Position numbers and translations under genes: made by a program | The notes under the pieces: model-generated | The model's database searches: none | The model's input: only the letters and a program-made list of their open reading frames with translations | Told to the model about the DNA's origin: nothing | Origin: JBKECP01 sp047974765 | Lineage (GTDB): Bacteria; Pseudomonadota; Gammaproteobacteria; Pseudomonadales; Halieaceae | DNA: 64,000 nt | Assembly (NCBI GenBank): GCA_047974765.1 | Contig: JBKECP010000043.1 | Coordinates: forward strand, 1-64,000 | Direction of reading: 5' to 3' | In this document: in pieces, positions 53,173 to 61,462 of the stretch | Numbering within the stretch: position 1 is the first letter of the stretch | Layout: every line of letters begins with the position of its first letter

Positions 53173-54455
53173 GGCTTTTTCCTGTCGGGATCACATGTCA
53201 GTAAGGGAAGCATCGCTGCCACTGTAAAAAAAGAACCAAAAATCACCAGCTGCTCACCAGCTTTCAGTTTCTGTTGGGCCAGAGCCAGAGCCTGCGGCAA
53301 ATTGTTACCAATGCCAAGTACACATTCACCGGCCTGTTGCAGAAGCGGAACCAGTTGTGCAGCCGTTGCAGCTCTTGGGTTATCGGGCTGTTCGGCCACA
53401 AACCAACCATCAAAAGCCTTTGTACACTGCCTGATGATACGCTCAAAATCTTTATCTGCCATAACGGAAAACAGAGCGTATACCTTTTTATTACAATTAG
53501 TTGGTGACAACCTTTCAAGCAATATCTTCACCGAGTCAGGGTTGTGTGCGACATCCAGAATATAGTCCACTCCTCCCTGCCTGATATGCTGTCCCCGACC
53601 GGAAGGCGCCAGCTTTGCAAACAGAACAGGCAGCTCCGACTGTGGCGGTGACTCACCCAGCAACAGCAGCACCTGTAAAGCAGCACAAAGGTTTGAAGGA
53701 ACCAGTGAGCTGTATGCAATTACCGGCAGGGTAAGTATCTGGCGCTGCCTATCCCGCAATGTTGCATACCAACCGGCATCCATCTGCTCACAGTTAAAAT
53801 CACGACCGATCCACCAGGGCTGGCAACCGCTGTCAGCTACAGCTGCCAGCAGATCTGGCGGCGGATCAGCTTCAGCAATCACAGCTGGCTTGCCGACCCG
53901 CAATATACCTGCCTTTTCACGCGCAATCAGATTGCGGCCTGAACCCAGCCAGCGCTCGTGATCCAAACCTATACTGGTAATAACCGCTACATCTGCATCT
54001 ACAATATTGGTCGCATCCAGACGACCACCCAGGCCCACTTCCAGGACAATGACATCACAGGCCTGTTCCCGAAAAACCAGCAATGCCGCCAGGGTGGTAA
54101 ATTCAAAATACGTCAGTGAAGTAGATGCTCTGGCTGTTTCAATCTGCCTGAAGGCCATCACAATGGCTTCATCAACCACTTCAACACCCGCTACACATAT
54201 ACGCTCATTAAAGCGCAGCAAATGCGGCGAAGTGAACACACCCGGGCGCCGCCCTGTCGCCAGCAAAAGCATCTCCAGCGCCGCCGCTGTTGTCCCTTTG
54301 CCATTGGTGCCGGCAATGGTCACCACCGGCACTGTCGGCGACAACAAATCAAGCGCACAGGCAACCTGCCGAACCCGTTCAAGGCTCAGCTCCATTTCAG
54401 TGGGGTGGAGAGTTTCGAGGTGTTTCAGCCAATCCTCAAGATGGGTTTTATTCAT
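53169..54455 (-). CDS. folC: Folylpolyglutamate synthase/dihydrofolate synthase
   Basis: This 428-residue Mur-ligase-fold enzyme adds glutamate to dihydropteroate and folates. It has the P loop TIAGTNGKGTTAAALE, FTSPHLLRFNERI and LEVGLGGRLDATN, with the C-terminal ligase domain. I chose MNKTHLEDWLKH at 54455, which overlaps the end of accD by 8 bp. The open frame continues 94 codons further into the accD tail but those are not FolC residues. This is the accD-folC pairing known across Gammaproteobacteria. Confidence 0.95.
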   Translation of the reverse strand: MNKTHLEDWLKHLETLHPTEMELSLERVRQVACALDLLSPTVPVVTIAGTNGKGTTAAALEMLLLATGRRPGVFTSPHLLRFNERICVAGVEVVDEAIVMAFRQIETARASTSLTYFEFTTLAALLVFREQACDVIVLEVGLGGRLDATNIVDADVAVITSIGLDHERWLGSGRNLIAREKAGILRVGKPAVIAEADPPPDLLAAVADSGCQPWWIGRDFNCEQMDAGWYATLRDRQRQILTLPVIAYSSLVPSNLCAALQVLLLLGESPPQSELPVLFAKLAPSGRGQHIRQGGVDYILDVAHNPDSVKILLERLSPTNCNKKVYALFSVMADKDFERIIRQCTKAFDGWFVAEQPDNPRAATAAQLVPLLQQAGECVLGIGNNLPQALALAQQKLKAGEQLVIFGSFFTVAAMLPLLTCDPDRKKP

Positions 54456-55584
54456 TCTCCGGCTTGGGCTTTGGCTCCGCTTCCTGATCGACATCGATTT
54501 CAGTTTCTTCAGACACGGCCTCGCCACTGGCTTTTTCACTATCTGCCTGCTCTGGTCCAGCCTCATCGTCCCCGGCTTCTTCCCGGATATCGCCATGCCC
54601 GGATTCATCCATCTGTTCTGCAGGCATATCCTCAGACGATTTATCACCGATTTCCGTCTCTTCATCAGAAGCGCTATCAACGTCAACCTGTTGCGACGCA
54701 TCCCCGGCAACACACTCTGGTTCTGCGGGTTCAACATCCATCAGTTTGGCCAGTAAACGGCCAATGGTATCGCGCATTTCCGTGCGGTGAACAATCATAT
54801 CGATAGCACCGTGCTCCAGCAAAAATTCACTGCGCTGAAAACCTTTGGGTAGTTTCTGGCGGATCGTCTGCTCAATAATATTGGGTCCGGCAAAGCCCGC
54901 CCGCGCCTCTGGCTCGGCAATATTAATATCCCCCAGCAAGGCCAGTGAGGCAGAGACCCCACCGTAGATCGGATCAGTCATCACCGAGACATAGGGTACA
55001 CCAGCCTGCTTCAGACGCTCGATCACCGCAGAGGTTTTGGCCATTTGCATCAGGGAAATCAGGGCTTCCTGCATGCGCGCGCCACCGGAAGCAGCAAAGC
55101 AGATCAAGGGTACATTCTCGGACAGCGCCTGTTGGGCTGCACGGGTAAATTTTTCACCAACGGCATAACCCATGGAACCACCGTGGAAGGCAAATTCAAA
55201 AGCCAGCACAACCACCGGCTGACCACGCAAGGTGCCACTCATGGCAATCAGTGCATCTTTTTCACCCGTGGCTTTTTGCGCAGTGGACAAGCGATCACGG
55301 TAGCGACGTTTATCCTTGAATTTGAGCCGGTCAACCGGTTCGATATCGCTGAAGATCTCCTGCCGCCCCTCTTTATCCAGGAAGCTGTCCAGGCGACGGC
55401 GAGCCCCGATACGCATATGATGATCACATTTCGGACAGACATCATCATTGCGCTCAAGATCGGGGCGATAAAGGACGGCATCGCATTTAACACATTTTTT
55501 CCACAGCCCTTCAGGTACGTTGGAACGGCGCTCACTGTCGTCCTTGCGTACGCCCGATGGCAGAATCTTGTCTATCCAGCTCAT
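54448..55584 (-). CDS. accD: Acetyl-CoA carboxylase carboxyltransferase subunit beta, with long acidic tail
   Basis: This 378-residue carboxyltransferase beta subunit has an N-terminal zinc ribbon (C31, C34, C50, C53 in CVKCDAVLYR...CPKC). The crotonase-like catalytic domain (about 80-285) has ASGGARMQEALISLMQMAKTS and DPIYGGVSASLALLGDI. After about residue 288 comes a 90-residue low-complexity tail rich in Glu, Asp, Ser and Pro. E. coli AccD ends near residue 304, so this tail is an extension. The start MSWIDKILPS at 55584 is standard. The gene lies between trpA and folC in one operon. Confidence 0.95.
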   Translation of the reverse strand: MSWIDKILPSGVRKDDSERRSNVPEGLWKKCVKCDAVLYRPDLERNDDVCPKCDHHMRIGARRRLDSFLDKEGRQEIFSDIEPVDRLKFKDKRRYRDRLSTAQKATGEKDALIAMSGTLRGQPVVVLAFEFAFHGGSMGYAVGEKFTRAAQQALSENVPLICFAASGGARMQEALISLMQMAKTSAVIERLKQAGVPYVSVMTDPIYGGVSASLALLGDINIAEPEARAGFAGPNIIEQTIRQKLPKGFQRSEFLLEHGAIDMIVHRTEMRDTIGRLLAKLMDVEPAEPECVAGDASQQVDVDSASDEETEIGDKSSEDMPAEQMDESGHGDIREEAGDDEAGPEQADSEKASGEAVSEETEIDVDQEAEPKPKPENE

Positions 55585-55631
55585 AGTGTCCCCCACAGTG
55601 TTGTCGGCATTATAAACACCGCTTCAGGTAA

Positions 55632-56453
55632 CTAGGAAGCCACACTGTCAATTCCCTGACGAATATTGGCCAGCATCCGACTGGCTCGCTGCTGCAAGGT
55701 CGCCACATCGGCATTTTCGATAGCAGCAGCGGCAATACAGTCGACCAGCGCACTGCCCACAACCACACCGTCGGCAACCGCTGCCACCGCCTGCGCAGAA
55801 GCGGTATCCTTAATGCCAAAACCAACCGCCAGCGGCAGTGCTGTGTGTTTGCGGATACACGCCAACTGTCGTGCCACTTCATCAGTATCAAGATGACCGG
55901 CACCGGTCACGCCCTTGAGGGCAACATAGTAAATGAAACCACTGGCCTGATCCGCAATCAAGCGCCTGCGCGCATCCGGTGTGGTCGGCGCAATCAGAAA
56001 GATATTATCCATACCCACCCGGTTCAGCTCGGTATTCAGGGCGTCAACCTCTTCCGGCGGAATATCCACGGTTAACAGTGCATCTACGCCAGCGGCATCG
56101 GCAGCCTCGACAAAGGCACCATAACCCATGCGCTCAACCGGGTTGGCATAGCCCATCAGCAAGACCGGCGTGTCCGTGTCGCGCTCACGAAACTGCATCA
56201 CCATAGCCAGGACATCCCGTAAGCTGACACCATTGGCCAGCGCCCGCTCATGGGCCAGCTGGATCGTGGGCCCTTCCGACATCGGATCGGAAAAAGGCAC
56301 ACCCAATTCGATTATATCGGCGCCCGCCTCAACCAGTGAGTGCATCAGGGGAACTGTCAGCTCAACAGAAGGATCGCCCGCTACCAGATAAGGGATCAGG
56401 GCTTTGCGCTGCCGGGCAGCCAGTTGTTGAAAACGTTCTGCAATACGACTCAC
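55632..56453 (-). CDS. trpA: Tryptophan synthase alpha chain
   Basis: This 273-residue TIM-barrel enzyme cleaves indole-3-glycerol phosphate. It has the catalytic Glu in IIELGVPFSDPMSEGP (with the Asp of PFSDP) and the conserved FIYYVALKGVTGAG and AVGFGI stretches. It lies 9 bp after trpB, so the two subunits of the synthase are made together. Confidence 0.96.
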   Translation of the reverse strand: MSRIAERFQQLAARQRKALIPYLVAGDPSVELTVPLMHSLVEAGADIIELGVPFSDPMSEGPTIQLAHERALANGVSLRDVLAMVMQFRERDTDTPVLLMGYANPVERMGYGAFVEAADAAGVDALLTVDIPPEEVDALNTELNRVGMDNIFLIAPTTPDARRRLIADQASGFIYYVALKGVTGAGHLDTDEVARQLACIRKHTALPLAVGFGIKDTASAQAVAAVADGVVVGSALVDCIAAAAIENADVATLQQRASRMLANIRQGIDSVAS

Positions 56454-56462
56454 AATCGCCCC

Positions 56463-57683
56463 CTAGAATTGAATGCCGTCAATTTCGGCAACGGTATGAA
56501 TATCTTTATCCCCGCGACCTGACAGGTTGACAACAACGATCTCCTCAGAGCTCATTTGAGCCGCCAGCTGTGTAGCGTAAGCCAGTGCGTGACTACTCTC
56601 CAGTGCCGGCATAATACCTTCCACCCGGGTCAGGGCATGAAAGGCCGCCAGCGCCTCGTCGTCATTGGCAACCACATAGTTGACCCGTCCAATATCCTTC
56701 AGCCAGGCGTGCTCCGGACCAACACCCGGGTAGTCCAGGCCGGCCGAGATAGAGTGGGTATGAATAATCTGGCCGTTCTCGTCCTGCATCAGATAAGTCC
56801 GGTTGCCGTGCAGTACGCCAGGCGTACCGGCGGTCAGCGGTGCCGCATGCTGGCCGCTATCAATACCGTGCCCACCCGCCTCAACACCGTACATAGTCAC
56901 ACTCTCATCCTTCAGAAAAGGGTGAAACAGGCCGATCGCATTAGAGCCACCACCGACACAGGCCACCAGCGCATCCGGCAGGCGCCCCGCCTGTGCCAGA
57001 CACTGCTCCCGTGCCTCACGGCCGATCACACACTGAAAATCACGCACCAGCTCAGGATAAGGATGGGGGCCGGCAACCGTACCAATCACATAAAAGGTAT
57101 TGTCGATATGCGTTACCCAATCACGCATGGCCTCATTCATTGCATCCTTGAGAGTCTTCGAGCCGGAGGTGACGGGAATCACCTGCGCGCCCAGCAACTT
57201 CATACGATAGACATTGAGTGCCTGCCGCCGCACATCCTCCTCACCCATGAAAACATGGCATTCCAGCCCGAGCCGGGCAGCAATGGTCGCTGTGGCCACC
57301 CCGTGCTGACCGGCACCGGTTTCGGCAATGATGCGGGTTTTACCCATGTATTTGGCCAACAGTGCCTGACCAATGGTGTTATTCACCTTGTGAGCGCCAG
57401 TGTGGTTGAGGTCTTCGCGCTTGAGGAAAATACGGGCACCACCAATCTGCTGCGACCAGCGCCGGGCTTCATATAGCGGTGACGGTCGGCCGACATAGTG
57501 ACGCAGATCCTCATCCAGCTCATGCTGGAAATCCGGGTCCGCCGACAGCTTGCGATACAGCGCCTCCAGTTCGGTCAGCGCGCACATCAGGGTTTCGGCA
57601 ACAAATTTGCCACCGTAGATACCAAAGCGACCCCGGGCATCAGGCATCTGCCCATAGAGACCCTCTTTACTCTCACTTATCAT
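56463..57683 (-). CDS. trpB: Tryptophan synthase beta chain
   Basis: This 406-residue PLP enzyme joins indole to serine. The PLP lysine is in LKREDLNHTGAHKVNNTIGQ. AETGAGQHGVATAT and ACVGGGSNAIGLF are diagnostic. The start is uncertain: ATG at 57683 (used here) or ATG at 57695, which would overlap trpF by 11 bp. Either gives a plausible N terminus ahead of GRFGIYGGKFVAETLM. The open frame beyond that is not TrpB. Confidence 0.95.
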   Translation of the reverse strand: MISESKEGLYGQMPDARGRFGIYGGKFVAETLMCALTELEALYRKLSADPDFQHELDEDLRHYVGRPSPLYEARRWSQQIGGARIFLKREDLNHTGAHKVNNTIGQALLAKYMGKTRIIAETGAGQHGVATATIAARLGLECHVFMGEEDVRRQALNVYRMKLLGAQVIPVTSGSKTLKDAMNEAMRDWVTHIDNTFYVIGTVAGPHPYPELVRDFQCVIGREAREQCLAQAGRLPDALVACVGGGSNAIGLFHPFLKDESVTMYGVEAGGHGIDSGQHAAPLTAGTPGVLHGNRTYLMQDENGQIIHTHSISAGLDYPGVGPEHAWLKDIGRVNYVVANDDEALAAFHALTRVEGIMPALESSHALAYATQLAAQMSSEEIVVVNLSGRGDKDIHTVAEIDGIQF

Positions 57684-57684
57684 C

Positions 57685-58329
57685 TCAATTCTCATTGTTT
57701 GAATGATCGCCAGCGCGAACGGCTGCGATAAATTCTCTGATTTTGGCGGTATCTTTGCGCCCCGGTTCACGCTCCACACCACCACTGACATCAACCGCCG
57801 CTGGCCGCAACAGGTTCATGCCCCGGGCGACATTATCTGCACGCAAACCACCGGCCAGCACAAGGGGGCGCGATCCAGCGCCGCCACGGGCACACTGCCA
57901 GTCAAAGGTTTTGCCGGTGCCACCGGGAACACCCGCCTGCCAGCTGTCAAGCAAAATACCGACGGCATCGTCGTAGGCTTCAGCGGAAGCGGCCAGATCC
58001 ATACCTGGACGCACCCGTAGTGCTTTCAAATAAGGTCGGGCGAACTGACGACAATAATCAGCGCACTCATTGCCGTGGAACTGAAGCATACTCACCGGCA
58101 CCTGTCGCAATACGCTATTCACAACATCAACGGATTCATCGACAAACAGCGCCACCACCTGCACAAAAGGCGGTACCGCCGCCGCAATCTTTACTGCCTG
58201 CTGTGGGCTGACAGCCCGTGAACTGGCTTTGTAAAATACCAGACCAATCGCATCCGCTCCCTCGGCGCAGGCTGCGCGGGCATCATCAGGATGGGTAATG
58301 CCACAGATTTTGATACGGGTGTGGGACAC
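57685..58329 (-). CDS. trpF: Phosphoribosylanthranilate isomerase
   Basis: This 214-residue TIM-barrel enzyme catalyses the third step of tryptophan synthesis. The N-terminal TRIKICGITHPDDARAA contains the catalytic cysteine, and LVLAGGLRADNVARG and AVDVSGGVEREPGRKD hold the phosphate-binding and catalytic Asp region. It is the first gene of the trpFBA-accD-folC block. No trp leader peptide or attenuator is visible upstream. Confidence 0.96.
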   Translation of the reverse strand: MSHTRIKICGITHPDDARAACAEGADAIGLVFYKASSRAVSPQQAVKIAAAVPPFVQVVALFVDESVDVVNSVLRQVPVSMLQFHGNECADYCRQFARPYLKALRVRPGMDLAASAEAYDDAVGILLDSWQAGVPGGTGKTFDWQCARGGAGSRPLVLAGGLRADNVARGMNLLRPAAVDVSGGVEREPGRKDTAKIREFIAAVRAGDHSNNEN

Positions 58330-58652
58330 AGCCGGAGGCCTGTTAGAAACTCTGCAAAAAACAAAGGGGGCGGATCATAGCAGACCTTGCCCGCAGTTGT
58401 CTTTAATACCGTGGTCACAGGTCAAATGAAGTCGATATATTGTTCATCAGTAAAAAAATCGCTTGCGCTGTCTCGATCACTACCCTATACAGAGCTTAGG
58501 GGTACGTGACTTGCGTTTCACCCTTTCATCCGGACAGCGATAGGCAACACCACCAATAAATAGTCGCACGGATGACATTCACATGGCTGCCCGTTCATAA
58601 TAATGCGGTCAGACGTGGGATTATAATTAAGCTTTAAGGAGAACCACTCCCC
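58330..58652. other. 323-bp divergent intergenic region between trpF and the DUF1329 gene
   Basis: It must hold a promoter in each direction. For the rightward gene, TATAAT occurs at 58622-58627, but no good -35 lies at the right spacing, so it may need an activator. AAGGAG precedes the DUF1329 ATG. No repeat or RNA gene is seen. Confidence 0.5.
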
Positions 58653-60053
58653 ATGAAACGCCCAATAAAGAAAATCTTGAACACAAAAGTAATGCTCGCC
58701 AGTCTCGGCTTGTGTTTTGCAGCTTCCACTAATGTTTATGCCGCCGTCAGTGCAGAAGAAGCCAATCGTCTTGGCAACGATCTGACACCAATGGGTGCGG
58801 AGATGGCCGGTAATACCGATGGCAGCATCCCCGCCTGGAACAGCAAAGGTGTAACAGTACCTGCCAGCTTTCAGCCACCGGCTGATCCCGGTGACCTGAT
58901 AACCTATCCCAGCCCCTATGAGGGTGAGAAACCTCTGTTCACTATTGATGCCAGCAACTGGCAGCAACATGCCGACCTCATGACCGAAGGCACCAAGGCC
59001 ATGATGGAAAAGCTGGGGCCGGACGGTTTCACCATGCCGGTCTATCCCAGCAAACGGGATTTTGTCGCCCCCCAGTGGCTGTATGACAACACCAAGAAAA
59101 ATGCAACCAGCGCCGAGCTGGCCGCCGAAGGCCAGAAGGTCAACAACAACCTGCCGGGTGTTCCCTTCCCGCTGCCCAAAACAGCCCTGGAAGTGATGTG
59201 GAACCACATGGTTCGCTATGCCACTGATTTCACCCAGGACTACAACGTTTACTACGTTGACTCCCGCGGCAAGCCTATTTTGTCAACCACAGGCTATATG
59301 ACCAACCGCTTCCCCCAATTTGATGATCCAGACCAGATCGTCGCTGATAATGCCTGGGTGTGGCACCGCATCAACTATTCCGCACCGGCCCGCCGGGCGG
59401 GTGAAATTCTACTGGTACACGAACCAGGCGCCGACTATACCAAAGGCAAAGGCCGCAAAGCCTGGCAGTACCTGGTTGGCCAGCGCCGTGTTCGCCTGGC
59501 ACCAGCAGTTGCCTTTGATACACCAAATCCCGGTGTTGCCGGCACATCCACCTACGACGACTCCTATGTCTACAACGGTTCACCAGAACGTTACAACTGG
59601 ACACTGGTCGGCAAGAAAGAGATGATCGTCCCCTATTCCAACTATGACTTTATCTTCAAGCACAAAGTTGAAGATATGCTGGGTGAAAAGTTCATCAAGT
59701 CAGAGTATATTCGCTGGGAGAAGCACCGGGTATGGATTGTCGAAGCCGAGTTGAAAGACGGTATGCGCCACCTCTACGCCAAGCGTCGTTTCTACATTGA
59801 TGAAGATACCTGGACCGCACTCGAAGGTGACAGCTACGATGCCCAGGGTAATCTCTGGCGTGTTCACCTGGCTTATGTCGCCAACCTCTATGACCGGAAA
59901 TCGATTTACGGATTCACCTATGGAACCTATGACCTCCTCCAGGATATTTACAACGTCAACTCCAAACCAATCCCCGGTCGCTTCCGCAATAGCATAAAAG
60001 AGCCGGACCAGTACTTCACACCCAAGGGTATGTCCCGCAGTGGTGTACGCTAA
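58653..60053 (+). CDS. DUF1329 secreted protein
   Basis: This 466-residue protein has a signal peptide cleaved near VYAA (about residue 30) and then the mature start VSAEEANRLGNDLTPMGAEMAGN, which is the standard DUF1329 N terminus. The DUF1329 fold, related to LolA/LolB-like lipid carriers, fills the rest, with KFIKSEYIRWEKHRVWIVEAELKDG and SYDAQGNLWRVHLAYVANLYD. Genes of this family usually stand beside DUF1302, YCF48-like and RND genes and are linked by context to movement of hydrophobic compounds. A terminator-like hairpin follows it. Confidence 0.88.
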   Translation: MKRPIKKILNTKVMLASLGLCFAASTNVYAAVSAEEANRLGNDLTPMGAEMAGNTDGSIPAWNSKGVTVPASFQPPADPGDLITYPSPYEGEKPLFTIDASNWQQHADLMTEGTKAMMEKLGPDGFTMPVYPSKRDFVAPQWLYDNTKKNATSAELAAEGQKVNNNLPGVPFPLPKTALEVMWNHMVRYATDFTQDYNVYYVDSRGKPILSTTGYMTNRFPQFDDPDQIVADNAWVWHRINYSAPARRAGEILLVHEPGADYTKGKGRKAWQYLVGQRRVRLAPAVAFDTPNPGVAGTSTYDDSYVYNGSPERYNWTLVGKKEMIVPYSNYDFIFKHKVEDMLGEKFIKSEYIRWEKHRVWIVEAELKDGMRHLYAKRRFYIDEDTWTALEGDSYDAQGNLWRVHLAYVANLYDRKSIYGFTYGTYDLLQDIYNVNSKPIPGRFRNSIKEPDQYFTPKGMSRSGVR

Positions 60054-60068
60054 TAGCAAAACCCGGGT

Positions 60069-60085
60069 GGGGCTTTTATAGCCCC
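60069..60085 (+). terminator. Hairpin after the DUF1329 gene
   Basis: GGGGCT-tttat-AGCCCC lies 16 bp after the stop, with a T-rich stretch (TTCTTTCAATTATTTTT) further on. It may reduce but not abolish read-through into the YCF48-like gene. Confidence 0.5.
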
Positions 60086-60301
60086 CCCGCTTCTTTCAAT
60101 TATTTTTAATATGGACACTGTACGGCCTAGCACTGATCTTCCGGTTGTTTTATGCCGCAGGGGCTGTCAAAGCAAATAGCCGTCAGAATAAAAAGACCAG
60201 AAGGTCTGAATAACAAACTATAAAGTGGTCTCCCGGTAGAAGTTACTCATATAGGCCGGAGTCCAACGCAAATCAACCTGCAACTCAATGGAAGCCATGG
60301 C

Positions 60302-61411
60302 ATGTCAATAAGAAATTTAATGCGCGGCGCGATACTGGTATTTCCGTTGCTGCTGACACCCGGCGCACAGGCACAGGACAAGGTCTATGATGTCCTTGAG
60401 CTGCCTGCTGTCAAAAGTGACTTCGCAGCAAAGTCCCTGATTTATTCAGTACGCAAATACGGTGATCGCTACTTTGCAACCGGTCAGCGTGGACACATTC
60501 TCTACTCGGATGACAATGGGGACACCTGGATACAGGCTGACGTCCCCGTTCGCAGCAGTATTCTGGATATCTTCTTTCCATCAGCGGAAAAAGGCTGGGC
60601 CATTGGTCACGAAGCCGTCATTTTGCACTCTGACGACGGCGGCAAAACCTGGGTCAAACAATATGACGGCCTGCGCTTGGCCGCAGATGGCCTGGATTAC
60701 TATCAGGAAAAGGTAGCTGAAGACCCCAACGATACCGTCGTGCCTATTTTGGCGGACGAAATGGAGTTTTCGGCCAGCCAGGGTGCTGACAAGCCATTAT
60801 TTTCAATCTACTGCTTCTCCGACACAGCTTGTAACGCAGGCGGCGCTTATGGCATTGCCATCAAGACGCGTGATGGCGGTAAAACCTGGCTGCCCACCAT
60901 GCACCGCAATGAAAACCTGGATTTCTTCCATCTCTTTGACGCTACGTCGTTGCCCGGAAAAAACCGTTTCTTCCTGGTCGGTGAAGCCGCTCTGTTTATG
61001 ACCGCTTACATTGATGAAGATACGGATGATGACAGTGCCGAAGGTATGGCCAAGCGGGTTGAAACGGTGCCCTGGAATGGCAGCTTTTTTACGGTGATCG
61101 ACTCAGCTGACGACGCCATCATCGCCGGGGGATTGCGAGGCAAAATGTATCGCACACCGGATGAAGGCGACACCTGGGAGGCGGTAAGCAAACCGGATAC
61201 CAGTGCCATCGTGGACAGTATACGCCTTCAGGATAATCGCCTGGTTGTCGTTGGCGTGGCGGGCGAAGTACTGATCAGCACCGACAATGGTAAAAGCTTC
61301 AGCCTGGCGGCGGTCGATGATACCGGCCCTATAAACAGTGTTGCGGAAGGTCCAGACAACACGCTCATACTTGGTGGTCCCAAGGGGCTTGCCAAAGTAA
61401 CACTGCCATAA
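60302..61411 (+). CDS. YCF48/BNR-repeat secreted beta-propeller protein
   Basis: This 369-residue protein has a signal peptide (GAILVFPLLLTPGAQAQ, cut near residue 24). At least five BNR/Asp-box-like blades are visible (SDDNGDTW, SDDGGKTW, TRDGGKTW, TPDEGDTW, STDNGKSF), the pattern of the YCF48/HCF136 family. Members are assembly factors for membrane complexes in plants and cyanobacteria; in proteobacteria they accompany RND transporters. It lies between the DUF1329 and RND genes and 51 bp before the latter. I infer a periplasmic partner of the transporter. Confidence 0.85.
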   Translation: MSIRNLMRGAILVFPLLLTPGAQAQDKVYDVLELPAVKSDFAAKSLIYSVRKYGDRYFATGQRGHILYSDDNGDTWIQADVPVRSSILDIFFPSAEKGWAIGHEAVILHSDDGGKTWVKQYDGLRLAADGLDYYQEKVAEDPNDTVVPILADEMEFSASQGADKPLFSIYCFSDTACNAGGAYGIAIKTRDGGKTWLPTMHRNENLDFFHLFDATSLPGKNRFFLVGEAALFMTAYIDEDTDDDSAEGMAKRVETVPWNGSFFTVIDSADDAIIAGGLRGKMYRTPDEGDTWEAVSKPDTSAIVDSIRLQDNRLVVVGVAGEVLISTDNGKSFSLAAVDDTGPINSVAEGPDNTLILGGPKGLAKVTLP

Positions 61412-61462
61412 GCAGCGCCATACGCACTGCCATAATAGCAACGAGATTTCGGAGACCTTCCA

